A DNA stretch of 61,352 nucleotides from a virus (IMGVR_UViG_3300009187_000027:1-61352); one strand, 5' to 3'; positions 1 to 8,660 are shown, numbered from the stretch's first letter. Numbers and translations: made by a program. Notes: generated from the letters alone by a model not told the origin.

Positions 1-315
1 GTGGGGGCTGCGAGCCAACCAGTTGAAGCACCCCTACGGTGCTGGCTACCGACCCTATCAGGCTGATGCGTCGGTCGCTGGGATATCCATCCCCAAGGAG
101 GCAAGGAAGCAATCGCTGTTCTCACCCGTCACGGCAGACATGCTGGCCCGCGATCCCCACCTCGCACTGCCCGGCGGCATCGACCAACTCAGGTACTACT
201 CCACCGACAAGCGGTTCGTGAACGGGCGAGGGCTAAACGCTGCGGGAGTCAAGTACACAGATGCCGAGGTCGCAGACATCCTCCAGAAGGAAGTCCTCGA
301 TCCCAACTCAGCGTA
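1..315. repeat. Terminal direct repeat, left copy
   Basis: These bases match 61038-61352 over their full length with six substitutions, near positions 86, 103, 158, 178, 211 and 212. The matching reading frame continues across the join, so the contig closes into a circle of about 61,037 bp. The mismatches argue for two variants in a mixed population rather than a physical terminal repeat, whose copies would normally be identical. Confidence 0.93.
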
Positions 316-2545
316 TTGGAGTGCCCGGCAGAACGCGAACAGCAACTATGCGAAACTCGGGACGATGAAGTACACCCCGCAGCAGGCGAAGGCTATGGCC
401 CAACTGCTCAACCAGTTGCCGGGTGACGCTCCGATCCTCTCCAACTCCACGCTCGACGCTCAGTCGCGATATCTCGGCGGCAGATACCGCCAGATCGCCA
501 TGACACCCGAGGTGCTGGACACGCTCGCCTCCAAGGCTGTCGAGGTCGCACCGAAGAACGTGCCCGGCGGCAACTCGGTCAACCTGATAACCGCTCTGAA
601 CCAGTTGGCCCTGACCTCGCCCAACCCCGAACTCAAGGCGCTCAAGGAAGCCTACAAGGCTGCGCTTGCAACGATGCCGGGCGGCAAGAAGCCGGGCTTC
701 TGGGCGTGGGCTGCCACGCAGGATGCGTCGATCAACAGCCACATGCCGGGCTTCAAGGCGGCGCTCGCGGCAGACCCCGCACTGAGGTTCCCCGAGTACC
801 TCGCCAAGCAGGGTGACACCCGGTTCATGCCCGGCGGTGCGTCCGACAAACTCAGGGCTGCGGTCGCCAAGCGGGTGGGCAAGAACCCAGAGGACATCCG
901 CCTCTCCAACTACTCGATCCCGAGCGACCTCGTCAGCAGGATGAAGGAGGTCGATCAGTACTACCAGCAGCCCAAGGCTGCTAGCGCAATTCGGGAGGGC
1001 GTCGATCAATTCAATAGGCTGTTCAAGGCACAGGTCTTGCTCTGGCCCTCGCGTTACACCCGCGATCTCATGAGCGGCTTCGTATCCAACACACTGGAGG
1101 CTGGTGCCGACAAGGCTGCGTGGGGGTATCAAGCAGCCACGAAGATTCTCAATGGCGACAAGCAGGCGACCGCCGAGGCACTGCGTGGGCTGGAGCGTTA
1201 CAAGGGCATCGCGGATGACAAGCAACTCCTCGACGCCTTCTACGAGGACATCGGCACCCACAAGGTGCTGACCGGAATCTCCGCCGACCTCGACAAGGAT
1301 GCTGGCATCGCAGGCCAGAGCGTCACCAACATGCTGCCGGGCGTGGTGCCGAAGAGTGCATCACAGATACTCACCGACGCCGCCGGGAAGATGGTCGCCA
1401 ACAAGGGGATGCCAGACTATTTCGGCATTCAAGGAGTTGCACCGTATCTCGGAGTGTTCGGTCACAAGGCAAACACCAAAACAACTGGTGCGCTCTACAA
1501 GGCGGGCGAAGAGATGGCGAACTACACCGACGATCTGAATCGTCTCGGTGGGTTCCTCGCCATGATGTCCAATGGATTGGCCCCGGCGGAGGCTGCCAAG
1601 AGAATCGCATCGGCTCATGTCGTGTACGACGATCTCTCAGAGTTTGAGAAGGGACTGCGCCGCCTCGACCCGTTCTATGCCTATAACCGGGGCATCACCA
1701 AGTGGGGCGTGAAGGCTCTCCAAGAACCTCAAAGCAAGTTGATGCGGATGTACCGCGTCAACGACCGGCTCACGCAGAGCGACGAGGATGCGTACACGCC
1801 ACAGACGATCCGCGATTCAGGCGGCTTCGCCATCCCGAAGTGGGTGGACACTGTCACAGGGCTGCCGCTCGCTGACCTTGGCGACGGTCGCCGAGGATAT
1901 ATCAGCAACCTCGACCTGCCGACGATGGGCGTTGCCAATCTTGCATCCATCAGGAAGCAGGGCAACGACATCGATTGGTCTGGTACGGCTTCAGCCACTG
2001 CGTCGAATTTCCTGAAGCGATCTGCGCCGCTCACGAAAGCCGCGATGGAGTTGGCATTCCAGCGAGACTCATTCTCCAAGCAGCCGCTGGGCCAGAGACC
2101 GACATCGCTTGAGAACACGCTCACCGCTGTGCTGCCGCAGGCAGTTAAGCAGTACATGCCGCAGAACACAGAGGGTCAGGTCAATCTGCCGACGCTCATA
2201 GACAAGGCAGTCGAACTCGCTTACCCCGCTGGCGGTCGAGTGTTCGGCTTCACGCAGGCAGCGAGCGACATGAAGAGCCCGAGTTCGGCTGCGTCAGTGG
2301 GCAATGCCCTGTTCAACACTTTTTCGCCCGTCAAATTTAGGGCGTATGGACAGGAGACCATCAACCGTGACGCGATGCGCGTTTTGGATGACCAGTTCCG
2401 AACCTACGGGGTCATGGAGATGCCGCTCGTCTCCGATGAAGATGTCGAGAAGATGTCTCCCTCGCTCCGCAGGAACTACGAGATCAGGAAGGGACTCCAG
2501 CAGGTCGAGCGTGAGCGCCGAAAGGCGAGGGCTGCTGGTCAATAG
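1..2545 (+). CDS. C-terminal part of giant internal virion protein (continues from right end)
   Basis: The frame is open from base 2, and the TTG at 23 is not a real start. It is the same frame as the gene that begins at 59911 and runs off the right end. Joined at the repeat, the protein is about 1,223 residues. It lies last in the morphogenesis operon after two other very large proteins, the place where podoviruses keep ejected internal core proteins. A stretch reading FKAQVLLWPSRYTRDLMSG and a later FEKGLRRLDPFYAYNRG resemble motifs common in very large phage internal proteins. No enzymatic domain is evident. An ejection or internal core role is inferred from size and position. Its 3' end overlaps the convergent minus-strand gene by 62 bases. 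Confidence 0.85.
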   Translation, partial: WGLRANQLKHPYGAGYRPYQADASVAGISIPKEARKQSLFSPVTADMLARDPHLALPGGIDQLRYYSTDKRFVNGRGLNAAGVKYTDAEVADILQKEVLDPNSAYWSARQNANSNYAKLGTMKYTPQQAKAMAQLLNQLPGDAPILSNSTLDAQSRYLGGRYRQIAMTPEVLDTLASKAVEVAPKNVPGGNSVNLITALNQLALTSPNPELKALKEAYKAALATMPGGKKPGFWAWAATQDASINSHMPGFKAALAADPALRFPEYLAKQGDTRFMPGGASDKLRAAVAKRVGKNPEDIRLSNYSIPSDLVSRMKEVDQYYQQPKAASAIREGVDQFNRLFKAQVLLWPSRYTRDLMSGFVSNTLEAGADKAAWGYQAATKILNGDKQATAEALRGLERYKGIADDKQLLDAFYEDIGTHKVLTGISADLDKDAGIAGQSVTNMLPGVVPKSASQILTDAAGKMVANKGMPDYFGIQGVAPYLGVFGHKANTKTTGALYKAGEEMANYTDDLNRLGGFLAMMSNGLAPAEAAKRIASAHVVYDDLSEFEKGLRRLDPFYAYNRGITKWGVKALQEPQSKLMRMYRVNDRLTQSDEDAYTPQTIRDSGGFAIPKWVDTVTGLPLADLGDGRRGYISNLDLPTMGVANLASIRKQGNDIDWSGTASATASNFLKRSAPLTKAAMELAFQRDSFSKQPLGQRPTSLENTLTAVLPQAVKQYMPQNTEGQVNLPTLIDKAVELAYPAGGRVFGFTQAASDMKSPSSAASVGNALFNTFSPVKFRAYGQETINRDAMRVLDDQFRTYGVMEMPLVSDEDVEKMSPSLRRNYEIRKGLQQVERERRKARAAGQ

Positions 2546-2987
2546 CCATGCGACCGTTCAGGAACTCAGGCCCGATGTACGAGTAGTCTTCAGTGTCGAA
2601 CGGGCACAGTGACTCGTCGCCATCGAGCAAGTAGAACTCCTGCCTGAGAAGAAGATACTCGCTGCCGGTGAGCAGAACCCCCGCCGCCATCTGTGCCTGC
2701 TTTTTTAGGGCTGCCTCTCTCTGGCGGGCGGCTACCTTCTCGCGGCGGCAACGCTTCGCATCTCGGGCCTTCTGTCTCTCAGAGAGAAAGTCGGAGCCGA
2801 GGCAGACACCAACCCCACGACCTCGCCTCTTGATTTCAGCAACAATGTAGGCAGGGCATCTGGGGATCGAATCGACGCACCATCGAAGGTAATCGGCATC
2901 GACCTCAGTGACAGGGCAGTTCCGCCACTTCCCAAAGGTCATCACTTGAGGGCATCCGACCCGCGTTGTCTCGCTCGCTCTTTCCAT
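2484..2987 (-). CDS. DUF3820-like small phage protein
   Basis: The N-terminal half reads MTFGKWRNCPVTEVDADYLRWCV, split around residues 15-40. This matches the FGKY/W..P...V...YL.W pattern of DUF3820 proteins, a small family of unknown function common in phages. A basic, probably helical segment follows (about residues 70-100). The ATG at 2987 is preferred over the one at 2993, because AAGGAG lies eight bases ahead of 2987 and only two ahead of 2993. The product is 167 residues. The tail overlaps the end of the giant virion gene by 62 bases, tail to tail. It may be transcribed from the motif at 3361-3385 through a long structured leader. Confidence 0.65.
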   Translation of the reverse strand: MERASETTRVGCPQVMTFGKWRNCPVTEVDADYLRWCVDSIPRCPAYIVAEIKRRGRGVGVCLGSDFLSERQKARDAKRCRREKVAARQREAALKKQAQMAAGVLLTGSEYLLLRQEFYLLDGDESLCPFDTEDYSYIGPEFLNGRMAIDQQPSPFGAHARPAGVPS

Positions 2988-2999
2988 CACCATCTCTCC

Positions 3000-3360
3000 T
3001 TCTTGTAGGGCGATCTCTTAAACACAGTGGGGTAGACCCGGAGTGAGCGAGTGAACAGTGACTCCCCCCCGCAGGGGAGAGTCACGGAACAAGGTCGGGC
3101 ATCCCCGTCGTTTCGCTTGTTCACAGCGGGTGGCATAGGATTACGGGGGGCCACCATCGTTCATCACGACCTCCTACCCCGAGGTGGCGGGCACCTGCCT
3201 GCATCAAACCGCCGAGTCACCAAGCGTTTTGCTATCCACCCCACGGGCTGTGGCCCTTGCGCCAAAGAAGCCCGTGTTTACTCCACCGTTTCGACCTCAG
3301 TCTTCGGCTGGTGGAAACACCGCTGCCCCTTCCTGAATGGGGCTCTGTGCAAGCCGCCCC
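3000..3360 (-). ncRNA. Candidate structured RNA or long structured leader
   Basis: The 424 bases between the DUF3820-like gene and the PEP-CTERM gene hold no convincing reading frame but many hairpins. A perfect 7-bp stem with a C/G-rich inner stem lies at 3058-3085. GAACAAG pairs with CTTGTTC at 3087-3122 around an inner CGGG/CCCG. An 8-bp plus 4-bp stem lies at 3242-3276. A competing stem at 3274-3320 pairs GTGTTT with AAACAC and CCACC with GGTGG, and GCCCC pairs with GGGGC at 3325-3343. Two of these share bases 3274-3276 and so exclude each other. The minus strand is favoured because a promoter-like element at 3361-3385 points into the block. No known RNA family was recognised. Confidence 0.4.
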
Positions 3361-3385
3361 ATTCTAGGAATCAGGTCAACAGATC
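3361..3385 (-). promoter_or_regulatory. GATCTGTTGACCT element, copy 1
   Basis: On the minus strand GATCTGTTGACCT is followed six bases later by TAGAAT. Three further copies with the same spacing lie at 9949, 18203 and 24035. This one faces the structured block at 3.0-3.36 kb. It is either a promoter or a protein-binding site. Confidence 0.5.
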
Positions 3386-3411
3386 GGTCTCATTAAGATC
3401 GAGAAAAATTC

Positions 3412-4095
3412 TTAGAGACCCGCCGTGAACGTGCGTCCCGCCGTGACGAAAAACAGACGCACCAGAAAAGCACCCATCAGCGTGAGCATCAGGCTGCTGG
3501 GCTCTGGAATGGGATCGGGCGACGGGACTGCGGTCGCCGCCATCAAGGCCACCGAACTCCTGAGTCCCGTCTGCTGGAGCGGCTGCCTGATGAGGGACAG
3601 CAGCACAGAGCCAGTGCCAGCAGATACTTGTGCGCTCGCCCGGAAATAGGTCGTGGCGGAGACAATGGTGGCGAGGTCTCCGATGGCGACCCGAGCCCTC
3701 GCCTCGCCCGAGTAGCCGTAGAGCGAGACCTCCAGTGGCAGCAGCAGGTCTCGCGTCAGCGACAGGGTATACCCCTGACCGCTCGACACCGAATCAGGGC
3801 TCAGTGATGCGTATCCCAAGCCAGAGGACACCGTCTGGCCTCCGACAACGAACTGCGTCTGCTCGATGCCGAGCGAGCCCAAGGCGATTCGGGGGCTGCC
3901 CATGCTGATCGCGACGGCGGTGCCGCTCAAGTAGCCGCCCGTGCCCGAAAACGATGCGACCGTCGAGGCATTGTCGCCTGCCCCCCAGACGGCATAGTCG
4001 CCATAGAGGCTGGCTCCCCCGTTGTACTGCTCGACCGTGATGACATCAGCCGATGCCACCGCAGTGAGCGCAAGAAAAGCCCCGAGCAGACGCAC
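3412..4095 (-). CDS. PEP-CTERM exported protein
   Basis: A 227-residue exported protein. An N-terminal signal peptide (about residues 1-16, cleavage after ASA) is followed by a glycine- and serine-rich, beta-type body. The C-terminus has a PEP triplet at 197-199, a hydrophobic segment at about 202-219 and arginines at 213 and 221, the layout of PEP-CTERM sorting signals. In hosts with an exosortase such proteins are cleaved and anchored or released at the cell surface. The start is GTG, with AAGGAGG upstream at normal spacing. It lies 49 bases downstream of the integrase on the same strand, so it may be a lysogeny-expressed cargo gene. The substrate or partner is unknown. The signal identification is firm. 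The idea that it alters the host surface, for example against superinfection, is inference. Confidence 0.85.
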   Translation of the reverse strand: MRLLGAFLALTAVASADVITVEQYNGGASLYGDYAVWGAGDNASTVASFSGTGGYLSGTAVAISMGSPRIALGSLGIEQTQFVVGGQTVSSGLGYASLSPDSVSSGQGYTLSLTRDLLLPLEVSLYGYSGEARARVAIGDLATIVSATTYFRASAQVSAGTGSVLLSLIRQPLQQTGLRSSVALMAATAVPSPDPIPEPSSLMLTLMGAFLVRLFFVTAGRTFTAGL

Positions 4096-4144
4096 AGATC
4101 ACCTCCTTTTAAGGACACGACGCGATCCACTCGGGGCGCTATGC

Positions 4145-4978
4145 TTATGGGGCTTCATCCAGCGGCGGCGGCACCGGCACTGACTCGGTGAGTTGCGAGA
4201 AATCTATGTAGAAGCGGGCGGCGAGGAGAGGATTGCTGTGCCCGAGAAAGCGAGTGGCACTTCCCGGCATACGAGCCTCTAGGTGTGTGGCTGCCGAGCG
4301 TCTTAGCCACTGTATGGAGCCGTCTGCGATCCCGGCAGCCTTGCGAATTTTGCGAAACTCCCGGTGCATCTGGGTGGTCGAAATTGCCCAGCCGAAAAGC
4401 CTCCCGTCAGGGCTGATCTCGCCCAGCCGATGAAGCAGGTCTCTCGTCTTCTCTGAGATGGGACGCACCACCACCTGCCGGGTCTTGCCTGCGGTGACGC
4501 ACACAGCCCCTGAACGGATGTTCGTCCTCCGCAGGGCAAACAGGTCGCCACGCCTGAGTCCGGTCTCATAGCCGACTCGCAGAAAAGCCTCAAACCATAG
4601 GGCTCTCGGGCACCCAGACGGAGAAAATTTTCCTGTGGCCTCCGCCGATCTATTGACAAGCCGGATAAGATCGGATCGTGACCACGCGGGGACGGGCTCG
4701 CGGGGCACTCGGATGGCTGGGCACTTGGGTGGGTGGGCGATCAGCCCCTCCTCATAGGCCCACCTCCAGACAGCCACGATCATGCCTCGCCGGGCTGCGA
4801 GAGTGATCGGGCGATAGCGATTTCTCACGGAGGAGAGATGCGACCACACCAGATCACGGCTGATCGTCTCGCGGGTGATGCCCGCCTTCTCAAGGATGCG
4901 TCCAAGCGCCCGCATGTTGTGAGCGTACATCGCGCTCGTCTCGCGTGTTTTTAGGTATTGCTCGATTAGGTCTCGCAC
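4145..4978 (-). CDS. int: Tyrosine recombinase (phage integrase)
   Basis: A 277-residue tyrosine recombinase expected to join phage and host attachment sites. From the GTG at 4978 (GTGGAG seven bases upstream), an N-terminal SAM-like DNA-binding region covers about residues 1-90. The catalytic set is Arg142 (TGLRRGDL), Lys165 (TAGKTR), Arg226 in QWLRRS, His247 (LGHSN) and Tyr257 (ARFYID). The usual histidine of the HxxR box is Gln223. The frame stays open upstream to 5089, but that extension overlaps the divergent exonuclease start and has a cysteine-rich, unlikely composition. No attachment site could be picked out. Together with a serine recombinase at 12.7 kb this implies a temperate or formerly temperate phage. 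Confidence 0.92.
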   Translation of the reverse strand: MRDLIEQYLKTRETSAMYAHNMRALGRILEKAGITRETISRDLVWSHLSSVRNRYRPITLAARRGMIVAVWRWAYEEGLIAHPPKCPAIRVPREPVPAWSRSDLIRLVNRSAEATGKFSPSGCPRALWFEAFLRVGYETGLRRGDLFALRRTNIRSGAVCVTAGKTRQVVVRPISEKTRDLLHRLGEISPDGRLFGWAISTTQMHREFRKIRKAAGIADGSIQWLRRSAATHLEARMPGSATRFLGHSNPLLAARFYIDFSQLTESVPVPPPLDEAP

Positions 4979-5049
4979 TGCTAGACTCCACTGAACGCAT
5001 GTACATCTACATCTTTCTCTGACGGCGAGTGTTAAAAAGTTTTCCGCAC
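4979..5049. promoter_or_regulatory. Divergent control region between integrase and recombination operon
   Basis: Seventy-one bases separate the two divergent starts. They are richer in A+T than their surroundings and contain a short direct repeat, ACATCTACATCT (5002-5013), next to ATGTACAT. This is the likely site for both promoters and any operator. No clear -10/-35 pair could be assigned. Confidence 0.4.
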
Positions 5050-5970
5050 ATGTCAACCAACGAAAAAAACTTGGCCCTACTAAAAGCATGTAAGTCCCAC
5101 TCGCTGGCGGTCGGAGAGGCGTTCGTTCTCCGCGACCTGCCCAACGAGGACTACCACTCGCTCCCGATCCTGTCGAAGTCGCCAGCGTGGGACTTCCACC
5201 GACACGGGCCTCGCTGGTTCCAGCAGACCCGCATCACCAGAACCCAGCCTGCCTACGGGTCGCAGGCAATGCAAGACGGTACGCTCGTACACCTCGCTTT
5301 GGAGGTGACACCCCCCGTTTATCGGGCTAAACGCACGGTAATCCCCGAGGAGTACCAGACGGCGACCGGCGGGATGTCGCAGTCGAAGTCTGCCAAGGCA
5401 TGGCGGGCCGATCAGCCGCCCGACGCCCTGCTGGTGAGCCCGGCATCCGATGCGCTAGTCGAAGCCATCCTTGCCGAGGCGTTCACCAACCCGGCATTCG
5501 TGTCTCTGTACGAGCGTGTCGCTGAACGCGAACTCTCGGTGTTCGGCAGGCGACCGGACGGTCACCTCACTCGCTGCCGGTATGACGCGATCACCGAGGA
5601 CGGCATCGCGCTCGATTACAAGACAACGCGCGATGCCCGCCCGCTGGAGACATGGATCAAGGCTGTGATAGATCACGGCTACCACTTCCAGCAGTCGTGG
5701 TATCAGACGCTTGGAATTCTCGCGGGCGTTGTCAGCGACGAACCGCTGCACTTCATCACGCTGTCCACCACCGCACCCTATCAGGTGCAGGTCGTGACGC
5801 TGCCCGCCGCTCTTGTCGATCCGCAGGACGCACTGATCACTCGCGTACTCGATGAGATCGCCGCTCGCACAGAGACCGACTACTGGTCGCCAGATGGGTA
5901 CGGAGAGGTTCGGGAACTAGCGGTGCCTGCGTGGGCACTGCGTCAACTAGAGGAGAGCATCAATGGCTGA
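5050..5970 (+). CDS. RecE-like PD-(D/E)XK exonuclease (DUF3799 type)
   Basis: The N-terminus reads LRDLPNEDYHSLPILSKS, matching the NE.YH....S.S signature of RecE/exonuclease VIII-like phage nucleases. The core has RCRYDAI followed by DGIALDYKTT, giving the D...(D)xK metal-binding pattern of the PD-(D/E)XK fold. Such enzymes resect double-strand ends to give single strands for an annealing protein. The next gene is an ERF annealing protein overlapping by eight bases, which supports a recombination pair. The start is uncertain: ATG at 5050 gives 306 residues and GTG at 5029 adds seven, and neither has a clear ribosome site. It is the first gene of the plus-strand operon. Confidence 0.82.
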   Translation: MSTNEKNLALLKACKSHSLAVGEAFVLRDLPNEDYHSLPILSKSPAWDFHRHGPRWFQQTRITRTQPAYGSQAMQDGTLVHLALEVTPPVYRAKRTVIPEEYQTATGGMSQSKSAKAWRADQPPDALLVSPASDALVEAILAEAFTNPAFVSLYERVAERELSVFGRRPDGHLTRCRYDAITEDGIALDYKTTRDARPLETWIKAVIDHGYHFQQSWYQTLGILAGVVSDEPLHFITLSTTAPYQVQVVTLPAALVDPQDALITRVLDEIAARTETDYWSPDGYGEVRELAVPAWALRQLEESING

Positions 5971-6646
5971 TGATCGTGAAGTGTGTGACCTCGATGGCAT
6001 TCCGGTGCGGACGGTGGTGCGTGACCACAGGCTGCGTCCCGAGACCGGGCACCTGCCCGCCAGCAGCAGCGAGTTCCTCGACCTGCTGACGGCAGCAATG
6101 TCGGCGGCTCGCCCAAAGATCAGTGAGATCAAGAAGACCACCAAGGGTGCGTTCGGTCGCTACGCCCCGCTGGATGTGGTGCTGGACGCAGTGACTCCAG
6201 CCCTCTCCGAGCATGGCCTCGTCCTTCGCAGCCGCACGATCATCGTCGGTGACGAGGAGTGGCTGGTCACCACCCTGTCCCATACGTCGGGGCAGTTTGA
6301 GCGGTCGATGTCGCGGATCGCTGGCAACCCCGGCGACTACCAGAAGCGGCTGGCTGCGGCGACCTACCTCCGCCGCATGCACACCTCCTGCCTCTGCGGC
6401 GTGGCTGCCGACAGCGACGAGGACGGTGCCGGTCTGGCCCCGGAAAAGCCCCGTGGCCCGACGCCGTTTGAGTTGGCCCGCAAAGCCATAAGTGAGGGTG
6501 GCACACCTCAGTTCCGAGCCATGTCGCTCGCCCGAGCAGCGGCATCCACCGCACAGGGCCGGATCACCGAGGCCCAGTTCGGCGAACTGAAGGCGATCCA
6601 CGACTCGCTGCTGCCCAAGGAGGAGACCGCCAGTGCTGACTCATGA
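5963..6646 (+). CDS. erf: ERF-family single-strand annealing protein
   Basis: A 227-residue protein with the ERF hallmarks. KKTTKGAFGRYAPLDVVLDAV, spread over about residues 55-75, is followed by a hydrophobic LSEHGLVL. A RYxL-like segment, TYLRRMHTSCLCGVAADSDEDG (about 132-153), follows. ERF proteins coat single-stranded DNA and promote annealing of complementary strands during phage recombination. GGAG lies seven bases before the ATG. It overlaps the exonuclease end and the next gene start, so the three are likely translated together. The C-terminal helical tail is typical. SSB at 24.1 kb is a plausible partner. Confidence 0.85.
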   Translation: MADDREVCDLDGIPVRTVVRDHRLRPETGHLPASSSEFLDLLTAAMSAARPKISEIKKTTKGAFGRYAPLDVVLDAVTPALSEHGLVLRSRTIIVGDEEWLVTTLSHTSGQFERSMSRIAGNPGDYQKRLAAATYLRRMHTSCLCGVAADSDEDGAGLAPEKPRGPTPFELARKAISEGGTPQFRAMSLARAAASTAQGRITEAQFGELKAIHDSLLPKEETASADS

Positions 6647-7058
6647 GGACTTAGACGAGATCGAGGGGCGGATCACGAACCTCCATCTGGAGTTTCTGCC
6701 GCAGATCGTGACGGTCGATGTGCCAGCCCTCATCTCAGAGGTGCGGCTGCTGAAGGTGCTGCTGTTCTCCAGCGTGGAGAGCGGCGAGGAGATCACGCAG
6801 GGAGGAGATGACGATGATCGCGACCACGACGAGGCTTTCGGGCAGCCAGTGCAGGACGGTGGAGACGCTCTACGAGGCGGGGAAGACGGTGAAGCAGGTG
6901 GCGTCCTTCACGGGGCTGACATTCCACCGGGTGCGGGCGCATCTGCGTCTGGTGGGCCTGATCCGACCGGGGGTGCGGAGCCCGAGGAAGCCCGACCCCA
7001 CGCCTTCGGAGATCGAGGAGCGGGCAGCCGCGATCAGGTCTCGCTGGAGTGCCTCTGA
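6633..7058 (+). CDS. Small hypothetical protein, possibly extended by a lost stop
   Basis: The first 60 or so residues look genuine: an acidic helical start and DVPALISEVRLLKVLL, a pattern common in small phage proteins. The remainder is Gly/Ala/Asp-rich, and from 6814 on it is simply another frame of the next gene, overlapping it by about 245 bases. Either the gene really ends late or an indel has removed an earlier stop near 6810. No function is assigned. Confidence 0.5.
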   Translation: MLTHEDLDEIEGRITNLHLEFLPQIVTVDVPALISEVRLLKVLLFSSVESGEEITQGGDDDDRDHDEAFGQPVQDGGDALRGGEDGEAGGVLHGADIPPGAGASASGGPDPTGGAEPEEARPHAFGDRGAGSRDQVSLECL

Positions 7059-7113
7059 GGCGGAGCGCCGCAGGCTTGGGCGTTCGGGCAGTGTCTTTGG
7101 GAGGGTCGCCTGA
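6814..7113 (+). CDS. Small helix-turn-helix DNA-binding protein
   Basis: A 99-residue basic protein. Residues of about 15-50 (TVETLYEAGKTVKQVASFTGLTFHRVRAHLRLVG) form a resolvase-type helix-turn-helix of the GKTVKQVA..TGL....V..HL kind. GGAGG at 6801-6805 sits eight bases before ATG 6814, so this start beats ATG 6808. The stop overlaps the helicase start. It could be a transcription regulator or a DNA-targeting accessory of the recombination operon. The sequence shows binding potential but not its target. Confidence 0.7.
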   Translation: MIATTTRLSGSQCRTVETLYEAGKTVKQVASFTGLTFHRVRAHLRLVGLIRPGVRSPRKPDPTPSEIEERAAAIRSRWSASEAERRRLGRSGSVFGRVA

Positions 7114-8660
7114 TGATCGAGAGTCGTGACCTATTCAACGACCCTCGCCCACGACCGAGGGACTACCAGCAGCATGCCGTTGAGGCGATGCGTGGAGTCC
7201 TTCGGTCGGAGGGTCGGGCTTGCTGCGAGGCGGCGACCGGCACGGGCAAGACGCTCATCGAGGCGATGCTCTCGGAGCATTACCATAAGACGCTGCTCAT
7301 CGATCCGCAGATCACCCTCGTCCACCAGTTGGCGAAGGGCGTCGAGCGATACCGGCTCCGGTCGGTCGAGATCGAGCAGGCCAACAACTGGGCGAACCCC
7401 GACGCTCCCATCGTGGTGGCGAGCCTCGACACGCTGCGGAACATGCGTCGTGCCGAGCGGTTCTCGCCTGACCTAGTGATCGTGGACGAGGCTCACTATG
7501 GCCTCGCCCCCAGCACACGGGCGATGCTCGACTACTACGCCGACAAGGGAGCCCACATCGCAGGCTTCACCGCCACGCCTCATCAGAGACCGGATGGCAG
7601 CAGCCCGCTGGACTATTTCGGATCGTGCCCCGTGCAGTACGGAGTCGCTGCCGCCATCGAGCATGGCTGGCTCACGCCCATCCGAGCCCGGCGAGTAGTG
7701 ATCAAGTCGGCAGACTACACGGGCTGCAAGGTGTTCGGTGACTTCTCCTCACAGGAGGTCGAGCGAATCCTCCGCAGCGAGGCGGCACTGCAAGAGGCGT
7801 GTGCATTGGTCGCTGCCAATCACGATGCGGCTCGCAGCGGTGCTGTCTACTGTGCGTCAATAGACCACGCCGAGGACTGCCGCATGCTGCTTGAGTCTCG
7901 GCATCGCATCCCGACCGCCCTCGTCCATAGCCGTATGTCCCCAGCCCAGAGGCAGGAGGAACTTGCGAGGTTTGAGGGCGGCGAGGCGAAACTAATCTGC
8001 AACGTGGCATGCCTCCGCATGGGCTGGGACAGCCAGCGATGCAGCGAGATACATGTACTGCGACCCATCGCCAGCCTGCCCGCCTACATCCAGACGGTCG
8101 GTCGTGGCCTGCGCCCCGACCCCAAGGACTGCGAGCAGCCGACCGAGTACCTGCGGCGGCTGGCGATCAAGCAGGGCAGGAAGAGCGACTGCCTGCTCAT
8201 CGACTACACAGACACGCACCGCTACCACCGGGTGTGTAGTGCCATCGATGTGGTGATTCCGCGAAAGAAGCAGAAGTATCGCGAGGCTCTGATCCGCCGC
8301 ACAGAAGCGCAGGACATGACTCTGGCGGAACTCCAGCAGGAGGCCCGCGACGAGGAGCGTCGTGAGGCAGAGCGGGCGAGAGCCGAGATGATCGCAGAGA
8401 AGGAGCGTCGGAGCGAGTGCGTGGTCGGCGTGACCTTTGATTCGCGGTCGGCGGATGTGTTCGCCAAGCCGACCGCCGTCACGCCCAAGCGGCAGGGGGC
8501 ACGGCTCATGTGGGGGCCGTACAAGGGCGAACTGATCCGGCTTGTGCCGAGGGGTTACCTCCAGAAGCACCTCGCCCAGATGAAGCGGAGCCCCGGCAAC
8601 GAGTGGTTGGTCAAGGCGATCAAGAGGGAACTCACCACGCTGGAAAAGGAGAGGCCATGA
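7113..8660 (+). CDS. SF2 DNA/RNA helicase (ResIII/DEAH type)
   Basis: A 515-residue superfamily 2 helicase. Motif I ATGTGKT is at 41-47, motif II DEAH at 125-128, motif III TAT at 153-155 and motif VI QTVGRGLR at 327-334. A Q-like DYQQHAV lies near the N-terminus. The C-terminal part after about 375 is charged and helical, perhaps for partner contacts. Helicases of this type act in phage replication restart or recombination. The start is one base pair of codons away from the preceding stop, and the stop overlaps the following ATG as ATGA. With no DNA polymerase or primase seen, it may help host replication proteins on the phage origin (inference). Confidence 0.92.
   Translation: MIESRDLFNDPRPRPRDYQQHAVEAMRGVLRSEGRACCEAATGTGKTLIEAMLSEHYHKTLLIDPQITLVHQLAKGVERYRLRSVEIEQANNWANPDAPIVVASLDTLRNMRRAERFSPDLVIVDEAHYGLAPSTRAMLDYYADKGAHIAGFTATPHQRPDGSSPLDYFGSCPVQYGVAAAIEHGWLTPIRARRVVIKSADYTGCKVFGDFSSQEVERILRSEAALQEACALVAANHDAARSGAVYCASIDHAEDCRMLLESRHRIPTALVHSRMSPAQRQEELARFEGGEAKLICNVACLRMGWDSQRCSEIHVLRPIASLPAYIQTVGRGLRPDPKDCEQPTEYLRRLAIKQGRKSDCLLIDYTDTHRYHRVCSAIDVVIPRKKQKYREALIRRTEAQDMTLAELQQEARDEERREAERARAEMIAEKERRSECVVGVTFDSRSADVFAKPTAVTPKRQGARLMWGPYKGELIRLVPRGYLQKHLAQMKRSPGNEWLVKAIKRELTTLEKERP

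Noticed and set aside
3051-3428. Plus-strand 125-codon frame in the structured block
   Set aside because: It covers all the hairpins, has no ribosome site and its protein is low-complexity.
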